Positions 7,831 through 15,647 of a stretch of DNA of 38,946 bases are shown here, in pieces (within the stretch, counting starts at the first letter, position 1; every line of letters begins with the position of its first letter). The stretch is taken from contig JACQZS010000190.1 of NCBI GenBank assembly GCA_016213725.1, positions 1 through 38,946 on the forward strand, read 5' to 3'. Position numbers and translations under genes: made by a program. Below the pieces are notes generated by a model. That model had not been told where the DNA came from. It did not search any database and saw only the letters and a list, made by a program, of their open reading frames with translations. Origin of the DNA: Acidobacteriota bacterium (GTDB lineage: Bacteria > Acidobacteriota > Terriglobia > Bryobacterales > Bryobacteraceae).

Positions 7831-8295
7831 ATGACGGACGCAGGAAAGAAGAGAGCCGGGAGCCGGAGGTGGGGCGGCCGCGAAGAAGCGGCCTACGTCG
7901 CCCTGGTAAAGGCGGCGGACCTGCTGTCGCGGCCGTTCGCGCAGTTGATGAAGGCGGAAGACCTTTCGGCGACGCAGTACAACGTGCTGAGGATTCTGCG
8001 GGGCGCCCCGGAGGGGCTGACCTGCGGGGAGATCGGCGCGCGGATGATTACGCGCGACCCGGACATCACGCGGCTGCTGGACCGGCTGGAGACGCGCAAG
8101 CTGATCGAGCGGAACAGGGACAGCAAAGACCGGCGGGTGGTGCTGACGCGCATCACGGCGGGGGGACTGGAAGCGCTGGCCCGGCTGGACGAACCGATTC
8201 AGGAGATGCACCGGAAGCAGTTGGGGCACCTGGGGCGGGAGCGGTTGAAGGCGCTGATGGAGCTGTTGGAGCTGTGCTCCGGCGAGCCCCGGTAG
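7831..8295 (+). CDS. MarR family transcriptional regulator
   Basis: A 154-residue winged helix-turn-helix regulator. The DNA-binding core runs from SATQYNVLRILRGAPEG through LTCGEIGARM, the recognition helix DPDITRLLDRLETRKLI and the wing RDSKDRRVVLTRIT. The C-terminal helix is the likely dimerisation region. ATG at 7831 is preferred over the in-frame ATG at 7822, which overlaps the -10 element. The next genes are yceI and a pirin, and a matching palindrome lies in both the marR and yceI promoter regions, so it probably represses itself and the yceI-pirin unit. The inducer is unknown; electrophiles, phenolics or oxidants are common for such operons. Confidence 0.9.
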   Translation: MTDAGKKRAGSRRWGGREEAAYVALVKAADLLSRPFAQLMKAEDLSATQYNVLRILRGAPEGLTCGEIGARMITRDPDITRLLDRLETRKLIERNRDSKDRRVVLTRITAGGLEALARLDEPIQEMHRKQLGHLGRERLKALMELLELCSGEPR

Positions 8296-8313
8296 GCTCT
8301 TTTTTCCGGAGTA

Positions 8314-8333
8314 ATAGTTGTTTAAACGACTAT
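8314..8333. promoter_or_regulatory. Putative MarR operator, copy 2 (yceI promoter)
   Basis: ATAGTTGTTTAAACGACTAT is a 20-base palindrome with only one mismatched pair. It lies 19 bases after the marR stop and upstream of yceI, and shares its left half exactly (ATAGTTGTT) with the operator at 7801-7820. Confidence 0.75.
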
Positions 8334-8369
8334 CGTGAGAAGATATAAAAAGAGAAAGGGATGCAGACA

Positions 8370-8921
8370 ATGACGACTCAGACTTTGACTCAGACGACGA
8401 CCTGGAACCTGGACCCGGCCCACAGCGTGGCGGAGTTCAAGGTGAAGCACATGATGATTTCGAACGTGAAGGGCCGGTTCACGGGCGTGAAGGGCGAACT
8501 GGCGCTGGACGGGGAGAACATCGCCAACTCGAAGATCGAAGCGACGATCGAGGCGGCGACGATCACGACCGGCGAGCCGCAGCGGGACGCGCACCTGAAG
8601 AGCGCGGACTTCTTCGACGTGGAGAAGTTCGCGACGCTGGGCTTCCGCTCGACTGGCGTGAAGGCGAAGGGCGACGGCGAGCTGGCGGTGACGGGCGAGC
8701 TGACGATTCACGGCGTGACGCGGCCGGTGGTGTTCGAGGTGGAAGGGCCGACGGCGCCGGCGAAGGACCCGTGGGGCAATCTGCGGGTGGCGATCTCGGC
8801 GAAGACCAAGATCAACCGCAAGGACTACGGGCTCACCTGGAATGCAGCCTTGGAAACGGGCGGCATCCTGGTGGGCGAGGAAGTCATCATTACTTTAGAA
8901 GTTCAATTCGTGAAGGCTTGA
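8370..8921 (+). CDS. YceI family protein
   Basis: A 183-residue lipocalin-like YceI-domain protein; family members bind polyprenyl or quinone-like lipids in a beta-barrel. Landmarks are WNLDPAHSVAEFKVKHMMISNVKGRF near the N-terminus, the AHLKSADFFDVEKF segment, and the C-terminal RKDYGLTWNAALETGGILVGEEV. ATG 8370 is chosen over ATG 8361 because AAAGGG (8355-8360) lies nine bases before it but abuts 8361. No signal peptide is seen, so it is probably cytoplasmic, as in other marR-linked members. A palindromic operator lies just upstream and a pirin gene follows after 31 bases. Confidence 0.92.
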   Translation: MTTQTLTQTTTWNLDPAHSVAEFKVKHMMISNVKGRFTGVKGELALDGENIANSKIEATIEAATITTGEPQRDAHLKSADFFDVEKFATLGFRSTGVKAKGDGELAVTGELTIHGVTRPVVFEVEGPTAPAKDPWGNLRVAISAKTKINRKDYGLTWNAALETGGILVGEEVIITLEVQFVKA

Positions 8922-8952
8922 AGAGGGGAGGCCCAAAGAGGGAGGGAATGTC

Positions 8953-9858
8953 ATGTCTTTGAGACCAGTGAAGCAGGTATTGCAGACGAAGTCCGTGATG
9001 GAGGGCGCGGGGGTGAGGTTGCAGCGCGCCTTCGGGTTTGGGAAGACGAAGGAGTTCGATCCGTTTCTGTTGTTCGACGATTTCCGGAACGACAACCCAT
9101 CCGACTACCTGGCGGGTTTCCCGTGGCACCCGCACCGGGGGATCGAGACGATCACCTACGTGCTGGCGGGATCAGTGGAGCACCAGGACAGCCTGGGAAA
9201 CAAAGGCCTGATGACGGGCGGGGACGTGCAGTGGATGACGGCGGGCAGCGGGATTCTGCACCAGGAGATGCCGCGCGGCGACGAGGCGGGGCGGATGCAC
9301 GGCTTTCAGTTGTGGGCGAACCTGCCGGCGTCGTTGAAGATGACGGAGCCGCGGTACCAGGACATCCCTTCGAAGGAGATTCCTGAGGCGACGGATGACG
9401 ACGGAACGCGGGTGCGGGTGATCTGCGGCGAGTTCTGGGGGCAGAAGGGCCCGGTGGAAGGAGTGGCGGCGGACCCGAACTACCTGGACATCTCGGTGAT
9501 GCCGGGCAAGAAGAAGCGGCTGAAGGTGGAGACGACGAGGAATGCGTTCGCGTATGTCTTCGCGGGGTCGGGGACGTTTCGCGACGCATCCGATCCGCAG
9601 GCCGTTTTGACGGAGCGGGCGGCGGCGCCGCAGGCCGCTCCGGTGTACGACGTGGCGAACCACTCGCTGGTGTTGTTCGACCGGGGTGACGAAGTGGTGG
9701 TGCAGGCCGGCGAGGAAGGGATCCGCTTCCTGCTGGTGTCGGGCAAGCCGCTGGAAGAGCCGGTGGCGTGGTACGGCCCGATTGTGATGAACACACAGGA
9801 GGAACTGCAACAGGCGATGGCGGAGCTGCGGGACGGCAGCTTCATCAAGCACAACTGA
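8953..9858 (+). CDS. Pirin family protein
   Basis: A 301-residue bicupin. Metal ligands match the pirin pattern: H59 and H61 in FPWHPHRGIET, and H103 and E105 in SGILHQEMP. Some bacterial pirins oxidise quercetin and others act as redox-sensitive protein partners; the activity here is not known. The ATG at 8953 is preceded by GGAGGG (8941-8946) at six bases. It lies 31 bases after yceI and ends before a strong terminator, so yceI-pirin is likely one transcript under MarR control. Confidence 0.93.
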   Translation: MSLRPVKQVLQTKSVMEGAGVRLQRAFGFGKTKEFDPFLLFDDFRNDNPSDYLAGFPWHPHRGIETITYVLAGSVEHQDSLGNKGLMTGGDVQWMTAGSGILHQEMPRGDEAGRMHGFQLWANLPASLKMTEPRYQDIPSKEIPEATDDDGTRVRVICGEFWGQKGPVEGVAADPNYLDISVMPGKKKRLKVETTRNAFAYVFAGSGTFRDASDPQAVLTERAAAPQAAPVYDVANHSLVLFDRGDEVVVQAGEEGIRFLLVSGKPLEEPVAWYGPIVMNTQEELQQAMAELRDGSFIKHN

Positions 9859-9881
9859 GCGGCAAGTTCCCGGCGGCAACG

Positions 9882-9925
9882 GCCCCCGCGCGGTCCTGGA
9901 GAGGGACGCGCGGGGGCTTCCTTAT
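9882..9925. terminator. Intrinsic terminator between convergent genes
   Basis: GCCCCCGCGC (9882-9891) pairs perfectly with GCGCGGGGGC (9908-9917), with further GTCC/GGAC pairing inside. A pyrimidine-rich TTCCTTATT tail follows on the plus strand. It lies after the pirin gene and touches the 3' end of the convergent gene. Confidence 0.75.
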
Positions 9926-11607
9926 TGCAGGCCGGGGATGGAGGCGGGTTTGAGTTCGACGGATTGGGATTGAGAGGGGGCGAGGGTGATTTTGGGTGCG
10001 GCGCGGAGAAGTTGTTCGAGAACGTAGGGGCGGTCGAGATCGTCGCGAAGTTCGGGGAGGACGGCGATGGCGCGGTATTCGCCTGGGGGGAGGCCGGAGA
10101 ACTGAAAACGGCCCTCAGAGTTGCCGTAGGCGGCCTTGAGGGCAACGTGGAGATTCTGGGGCAGGGGCCAGGAACAGAGCACGACCCACGGGGAGGGGAT
10201 GGGTTGGTTGGATTGAATGACGGAGCCTTCGAGGGCGGCGGGCTTATCGCCGAGGATGAGTTCGAGGGAGTGGGATGGAGCGTAGGGGTTGAGGGTGAGG
10301 TGGTTCGGATCGGACGGCGCGCCGTTGTAAAGGAGTTTGGCGAGGTAGTGGGAGGGCGGAGGATTGAGAAGGATCTGGTAGTCGCGGACGGCAATGTTTT
10401 CGGCACGGAAGCGGCCCTGAGCGTCGATTGCCGGTGGCCGGTTGACGATGGCCCAGTTTAGGGGGCGGAAGTAGAAAGTGAGCTGGGCGGGATCGGGGAG
10501 GGTGGAATCCGGCGCAGTGAACTTGCCGGTGACGGTGACGCCACGCTCCAGGGGCACGGTGAGGGAAGCGTTCCTGTCGGCGATGGTGAACTCCGCAAAG
10601 GCCTTTGCGGTGGGGTTCATGATTTCGAGGCGGTATGCGCCGGAGGGGAGGCCGCGGAGGAGGGAGGTGGAGCCGCAGGCGATGTCGCCGACGGAGGTGC
10701 CGAGGGAGGGGTTGGAGAGGCTACGGAGGTGGAGGCTGAGGGTGCTGGATTGGGGGCAGACGGTGTCGGGGATTTCCAGGCGGAGGCGGAAGAGCGGGAG
10801 TTTGCGGATTTCGATCTTGCCGATGTCGATGTCGGCGCCCGAGTCGGCGCGGATGGGGTAGGCGGAGTCGATGCCGGCGCCGCCGGGCCAGATGGTGACG
10901 GGGTAGTCAAGGTCAGTGGCAGTGAGGTCGGCTTCGGTGAACTGGGCAAGAAGACGGTCCTGAGTGGAACTGCGTTCGGGCCTGTTCTGGATCTCACGGG
11001 CGGAGGCGAAGCGCTGCGTGACGGTGAACACATACTGGCCGGGACTGAGTTCGGGGAAGGTGAAGCGGCCATCGGCGCCGGTGATGGCGGCGGCGCCACT
11101 GGAGGTCCCTGGGACTCCGCGAAAGTAGCGAAACTCATTGGCGATGATGAGATGGTTCTTTACGGGATCCTGGGTGTCTTTGTCGAGGAGGATGCCGGAG
11201 AAGCGCACCGGGCGGGCGAGCCAGAAGGTGAGCGTGCGTTTGGGGGATTCGGGTTTGAGGTGAAAGGTGAGGCCAGTGCCTAGCGGTTGGTGCGTGGTGG
11301 GGGCGGATTGAAAGCCTTCTTTGGAGACCTGGACTCGGAAGGAGCCTGGGCCGGAGGGGGTGAAGCGGAAAGAGCCGTCGTCAGCGGACTTGGCCTGGCC
11401 GCAGAGTTTCTTGGGGGTGAGGGAGCTGGTGGCCTCGCCTTCGTAGCATTCGAGGGTGATCTCGGCAGCGGCGAGCGGGGATTTTGAACCGAATTCAAGG
11501 ACTTTGCCGGTGATTTCGTAGGCGACGGAAGGTGATTGCGAGAAAGCAGGAATGAGGGAGAGAACCAAGAGGGCGGGGATGGCGACAACTCTGGCCATAG
11601 TGGACAT
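9922..11607 (-). CDS. Secreted carboxypeptidase-regulatory-like domain protein
   Basis: A 561-residue exported protein with a signal peptide (about residues 1-24, ending near PAFSQ). It consists of several beta-sandwich modules of the carboxypeptidase-regulatory or SpaA type: YEITGKVLEFGSKSPLAAAEITL near 30, TGADGRFTFPELSPGQYVFTV near 180-200, and SEGRFQFSGLPPGEYRAIAVLPE near 490-520. Such proteins are abundant in Solibacter-like acidobacteria and resemble the N-terminal domain of their TonB-dependent receptors, but no plug or barrel is present. An adhesive or carbohydrate-binding role is possible but unproven. ATG 11598 (M4) is an alternative start. Confidence 0.8.
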   Translation of the reverse strand: MSTMARVVAIPALLVLSLIPAFSQSPSVAYEITGKVLEFGSKSPLAAAEITLECYEGEATSSLTPKKLCGQAKSADDGSFRFTPSGPGSFRVQVSKEGFQSAPTTHQPLGTGLTFHLKPESPKRTLTFWLARPVRFSGILLDKDTQDPVKNHLIIANEFRYFRGVPGTSSGAAAITGADGRFTFPELSPGQYVFTVTQRFASAREIQNRPERSSTQDRLLAQFTEADLTATDLDYPVTIWPGGAGIDSAYPIRADSGADIDIGKIEIRKLPLFRLRLEIPDTVCPQSSTLSLHLRSLSNPSLGTSVGDIACGSTSLLRGLPSGAYRLEIMNPTAKAFAEFTIADRNASLTVPLERGVTVTGKFTAPDSTLPDPAQLTFYFRPLNWAIVNRPPAIDAQGRFRAENIAVRDYQILLNPPPSHYLAKLLYNGAPSDPNHLTLNPYAPSHSLELILGDKPAALEGSVIQSNQPIPSPWVVLCSWPLPQNLHVALKAAYGNSEGRFQFSGLPPGEYRAIAVLPELRDDLDRPYVLEQLLRAAPKITLAPSQSQSVELKPASIPGLQ

Positions 11608-11642
11608 GATAGGCGATAGACGCGAGGCTCCGGAGAGTTGTT

Positions 11643-12830
11643 TCAGGGGAGAGGAGACTGCTGCGCCAGCGGATGTGTTCGGTTAGCCAGGGGGAAGGTG
11701 ACGCGGCCGCGGGATTTCTGGGCTTCGTAGACGGCACTGATCATCTCGATGGTCCAGCGGCCGTCTTCTTCGCTGCAGGCGGGCTTGCGGTTGAGCTGGA
11801 TGGCCTGGAGAAGGTCGGCGACCATGAGGGCATTGGCGATGAGGGGCGTGCTGGCACGGACTCCCAGGGGGTCGGCGGCGGGCGGGATCTTCTCCCAGGT
11901 CTGGCCGTCCAGGGGCATCCAGGATGGGGAGCGGAGGAGGTAGCCCTGATCGGCGGGATAGACGCCCATGGGGATGAAGATGGCGCCCTGGCTGCCGAGG
12001 ATGTGGAAGCTGTAGCGGTAAGGATGAGTGGTAGGAGCGGCGCGGGAAGAGAGGTAGGAGTGGACGCCGTCGTTAAAGGCGAAGGTGGCGGCGACCTGGT
12101 TGCCGGCGACGGGACCGACGGGCTCCGAGGCGGGGTGGACGTGGCCGGGGGAGAGTTCGTCGCCATCCTGGGTGACGTGGGCGGAGGCCCACTGGGGATT
12201 GCCGAGAAAGAGCCGCATGGCGTCGCAAAGGTGGGAGCCGAGGACGAGGAGGTCTTCGCCGCCGGCGCGGCGGTCTTCCTTGCCGCGGGCGCGGATCTCC
12301 TGGATGACGCCGATGGCGCCGGTGGTGATGAGCTGTTGGACGCGGCGGGTGAAGGGGGAGCAGCGAAACTGGTGGGCGACCTGGAGCTTGACGCCGGCCT
12401 GGCGGACGGCGGCGACGAGGCGATCTGCGGCGGCGAGATCGCCGGCGAAGGGCTTCTCCATGTAGATGTGGGCGCCGGCGGAGGCGGCGGCTTCGACCAT
12501 GGGGACGCGCTCGCCAGTGGTGCGCGGGCAGATGGCGACGAGGTCGACCTTGTGGGCGCGGAGCATTTCGCGGTAGTCGCGGTAGGAGTTTTCGGCGCCG
12601 GTGCGGGCGGCGGCTTGTGCGAGGCCGGCCTCATCGGCGTCGGCGACGGCGACGACGTCAATGTCCTCGAAGGCCTGCCAAACGACATCCATGCCGTGGC
12701 CGTAGTTGCCCTGGCCGGTGTGGCCGATGATGGCGACGCGGAACTTGCGGCCTTGGGCGGCCGGGAGGCCGAAGGCGGCGAGCGCGGAGGTGACGAGTGA
12801 CCTGCGGTCCACGAGAGTCTGACTCAGCAT
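11643..12830 (-). CDS. Gfo/Idh/MocA family oxidoreductase with Tat-like signal
   Basis: A 395-residue NAD(P)-dependent oxidoreductase. The N-terminus (VDRRSLVTSALAAFGLPAAQG) has a twin arginine and a short hydrophobic stretch, suggesting Tat export with bound cofactor. The Rossmann nucleotide-binding loop is near residues 33-47 (VAIIGHTGQGNYGHG, a looser form of GxGxxG). The conserved EKPF is at 125-128, followed by the substrate domain with AHQFR and GSHLCD. Sugars or inositols are typical substrates; this one is unknown. The gene stands alone on the minus strand, 136 bases downstream of the ankyrin gene. Confidence 0.9.
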   Translation of the reverse strand: MLSQTLVDRRSLVTSALAAFGLPAAQGRKFRVAIIGHTGQGNYGHGMDVVWQAFEDIDVVAVADADEAGLAQAAARTGAENSYRDYREMLRAHKVDLVAICPRTTGERVPMVEAAASAGAHIYMEKPFAGDLAAADRLVAAVRQAGVKLQVAHQFRCSPFTRRVQQLITTGAIGVIQEIRARGKEDRRAGGEDLLVLGSHLCDAMRLFLGNPQWASAHVTQDGDELSPGHVHPASEPVGPVAGNQVAATFAFNDGVHSYLSSRAAPTTHPYRYSFHILGSQGAIFIPMGVYPADQGYLLRSPSWMPLDGQTWEKIPPAADPLGVRASTPLIANALMVADLLQAIQLNRKPACSEEDGRWTIEMISAVYEAQKSRGRVTFPLANRTHPLAQQSPLP

Positions 12831-12966
12831 ACAACCGCCGGCGGCGCGGTGGGGGGTGCGGCAAGGAGTGAGGGAGAGTGCGGGGATCTGAGCAGGTCAC
12901 CGGCAAGAGAGGGCCGGCCTGGGCGCTGAGATGGCGCGGTTTCCGGATGCATGGACGGCGGAAGGG

Positions 12967-14439
12967 TTAGGGGGCGAGAAACTCGGCGAGCTGGAGATGG
13001 CCGTGGCGGGCGGCGGTGGCGGAAGGGAGTTCGGCCCAGTCTTCGTTGAGGAGGGTGGGATCGGCTCCATGGTGGAGGAGGGTGCGGGCGAGTTCGAGGT
13101 GGCCGCGGGCGGCGGCGGCGTGGAGCTGCGTGGCGCCGAGCCAGTTGCGGTGGTTGGGATCAGCGCCGCGGCGGAGGAGCCAGGCGGCGAGTTCGGGGGT
13201 GGCGGCGCTGCCGGTGGGGGCGACGGTGATGAGGCCGGGACGGCGGCTGAGAAGAAGTTCGACGGCGGGCTGGTGGCCTTCGGAGAGGGCGTTGAAGAAG
13301 GCCTCTTCGGTGATGGGGTCGGCGGAGGCGGCGATGAGATCGAGATCGCCGTCGTAGCAGGCGATGTCGAGGGGGATGGTGGCTCCGCGGGCGGCGAGGA
13401 GGGCTGAGATTTCGGGCGAGGATTTGGCGGCCCAGAGGGCGTTGCCGGAGGATTCGGTGGCGGAGCTGGGGTTGGCGCCGTGATCGAGGAGAAGTTGGAC
13501 GAGTTCGAGGCTGCCGGTGTCGACGGCTTCGCGGAGGGCGCCGCCGAAAGGAGCGATGGGTTCGGGGATGTTGGGATCCGCGCCGCGCTCCAGGAGAAGG
13601 CGGACGGCGTCGATGTGGCCGGCGCAGGCGGCGCTGCGGAGGGCGAGGCCGGAGTGGTAGGCGGTGTAGGGCGGGACTTGATTGACGAGGGCGGGGTCGG
13701 CGTCGAGGAGCGCGCGGATGCGCGGGAGATCGTTGAGCCAGGCGGCGGTGGAGAGGTCGTAGTAGGCGCCGCGCTCGATGAGGAGGCGGGCGAGGTCTCT
13801 GGGGGAGGGGGTGTGGGCGTGGGGGATCTCACGCCAGGCGCGGAAGTGGTAGTCGCCGGCGGTGAGGTGGATGGGGGCGGCGCCGTCGGTGCGTTGGTGA
13901 TTGATGTCGGCGCCATGCTGGAGGAGAAAGTCGATCAAGGGGAGCTGGCGGGTGAGGACGGCCCAGTGGATGGGCTGATTGCCACGGTGGTCGGCGGCGT
14001 GGATGAGGGACGAGTCGGATTGAAGAGCGGAGAGGATTTCAGGGAGGGTGCGGGTGCGGATGAGGGCGGCGACTTCGTCGCCCTGGGGGCAGATGTGGAA
14101 GCGCTGAAGTAGGTGGTTTTCGAGGAGATGGACGATGGCGGTGTAGCCGCGCGCGGCGGCGAGGGGGAGGGTGGGGGGCACGCCGGGTCCGGTTTTGGGG
14201 AGGGCGCCGGCGCGAAGGAGGAAGGAGGCGGCGTCGAAACGGTTCTCCTGCACGGCGAAGTGGAGAGGGGTATGGTACTGAAATTCGCAGGTGAGGAGCG
14301 CGGGGGTGCGGGCGGCGAGCGATTGGAGCTTCCGGACGTCGCCGGCGTGGGCGGCTTGGAGCATGGCCCAGACGTCGAGGCCCCGGCCCCGGGACCAGGG
14401 GAGGTAGTCGGAGGTATTGAGGGCCTCGGGCTGGTACAC
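12967..14439 (-). CDS. Ankyrin-repeat protein
   Basis: A 490-residue protein made largely of ankyrin repeats. Clear units include HTPLHFAVQENRFDAASFLLRAGA, QPIHWAVLTRQLPLIDFLLQHGAD, LRSAACAGHIDAVRLLLERGADPN, LREAVDTGSLELVQLLLDHGANP and TQLHAAAARGHLELARTLLHHGAD. The GTG at 14439 is chosen because it lies two bases after the O-methyltransferase stop and precedes the segment DYLPWSRGRGLDVWAML. The frame continues upstream to 14532, but that part reads antisense-like, proline/arginine-rich sequence within the methyltransferase gene. There is no signal peptide. The function is protein binding; the partner is unknown. Confidence 0.85.
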   Translation of the reverse strand: MYQPEALNTSDYLPWSRGRGLDVWAMLQAAHAGDVRKLQSLAARTPALLTCEFQYHTPLHFAVQENRFDAASFLLRAGALPKTGPGVPPTLPLAAARGYTAIVHLLENHLLQRFHICPQGDEVAALIRTRTLPEILSALQSDSSLIHAADHRGNQPIHWAVLTRQLPLIDFLLQHGADINHQRTDGAAPIHLTAGDYHFRAWREIPHAHTPSPRDLARLLIERGAYYDLSTAAWLNDLPRIRALLDADPALVNQVPPYTAYHSGLALRSAACAGHIDAVRLLLERGADPNIPEPIAPFGGALREAVDTGSLELVQLLLDHGANPSSATESSGNALWAAKSSPEISALLAARGATIPLDIACYDGDLDLIAASADPITEEAFFNALSEGHQPAVELLLSRRPGLITVAPTGSAATPELAAWLLRRGADPNHRNWLGATQLHAAAARGHLELARTLLHHGADPTLLNEDWAELPSATAARHGHLQLAEFLAP

Positions 14440-14441
14440 AG

Positions 14442-15461
14442 CTATTTGTAGGCGACGACCATGGAGTCCGGGCCGGCGAGGTGGTGGACTTCGGTGCGGC
14501 GGAAGCCGGCTTCGTGCATCCACCGCTGGCAATCGGCGGCGGTGTAGTCGAAACCGTCGCTGGTTTCGATGAGCATGTTGAGGCTCATGAGGAGGCCGAA
14601 GGCGTTCTGGCGGCGATCGTCGTCGATGATGGCTTCATAGACGATGAGGGCGCCGTCTTTGGGGAGGGAATCGTAGGCCTTGCGAATGAGCATTTGCTTG
14701 GTGGGGAGGCCCCAGTCGTGAAGGATGTGGCCCATGGTGATGACGTCGGCCTTGGGGAGGAGGCGCTTGAAGAAGTCGCCGGACTGGAACACAAGGCGGC
14801 TGGAGAGGTTGTGGGCTTCGACGTATTCCTCGAAGATGGGGGCGACTTCGGGGAGATCGAAGCCGATGCCTTGGAGGTGGGGGTTGGCGGCGGCGATTTG
14901 AACGGCGAGGTCACCCTGGGCGGTGCCGATGTCGGCGTAGGTCTGGTAGCGGTCCCAGGGGAATTTGCGGGCGATCAGGTGATTGGAGCCGCGGCTGATG
15001 CCGGACATGGCGGCGAGGAATTCGCGGAGGCGGGCGGGGTCTGCGTAGAGGGCTTCGAACAAGGGGAGGGAGCCGTCGCGGGACTCGTTCTGGGGGCGGC
15101 CGGTCCGGAGAGCTTCGGTGAGGTGGCTCCAGTGGGTATAGAGGCGGTGGTTGGCCATCTCGAGAATGCCGCCGATGTAGGCAGGCTTGCGCTTGTCGAG
15201 GAAGAGGTCAGTGGAAGGGGTATTGGAGTAGACGCCTTCGGGCGAGCGCTGGAGGAAGCCGAGGGCGACGAGGGCGTCGAAGAAGTCCTGCGCGGAGCGG
15301 GGGTGGAGGCCGAGCCGGCCGCGGAGGTCAGTGAGGGGGAGAGGATGTTTGGCGAGTTCGGTGAAGAGCTCGAGTTCGATGGCGGAGAGCAGGGTTTTGG
15401 AGGCCCAGAAGGCTAGGCCGGTTTGGAGGATGTGGTCAGGCGACGGGGTGGAATCGGGCAT
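14442..15461 (-). CDS. S-adenosylmethionine-dependent O-methyltransferase
   Basis: A 339-residue cytosolic methyltransferase of the plant/fungal-type O-methyltransferase family (Methyltransf_2). An N-terminal winged-helix dimerisation domain (about 10-90) precedes a Rossmann domain with the SAM loop DIGTAQGDL (177-185), the acidic GFDLPEV (200-206) and the catalytic-base region GHILHDW with H248. Related enzymes methylate phenolic hydroxyls, hydroxyindoles or polyketides. The substrate is not predictable and no biosynthetic cluster surrounds it. The ankyrin gene starts two bases after its stop, so they are probably cotranscribed. Confidence 0.88.
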   Translation of the reverse strand: MPDSTPSPDHILQTGLAFWASKTLLSAIELELFTELAKHPLPLTDLRGRLGLHPRSAQDFFDALVALGFLQRSPEGVYSNTPSTDLFLDKRKPAYIGGILEMANHRLYTHWSHLTEALRTGRPQNESRDGSLPLFEALYADPARLREFLAAMSGISRGSNHLIARKFPWDRYQTYADIGTAQGDLAVQIAAANPHLQGIGFDLPEVAPIFEEYVEAHNLSSRLVFQSGDFFKRLLPKADVITMGHILHDWGLPTKQMLIRKAYDSLPKDGALIVYEAIIDDDRRQNAFGLLMSLNMLIETSDGFDYTAADCQRWMHEAGFRRTEVHHLAGPDSMVVAYK

Positions 15462-15647
15462 AGAGTAGCTCCCTCAGACGTGCGGAAAGTCCCAGATGCA
15501 GTGGGCGGGCCAATGCATTCAATGGAGATTAGTATAGGGGCTATTGAGGCGGATGTGGTGGGAGCGGGCGCCTGGCAGGGACGGCGGTGAGGAGACAGGG
15601 GGGGGACGCGGGCGGCAGTCCTCGTGCTGGATTCGTTGGGAAGCAAA

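Noticed and set aside
14440..14532. N-terminal extension of the ankyrin gene to an upstream ATG
   Set aside because: It would overlap the methyltransferase gene by about 90 bases and encodes proline/arginine-rich shadow sequence; GTG 14439 fits the conserved start.
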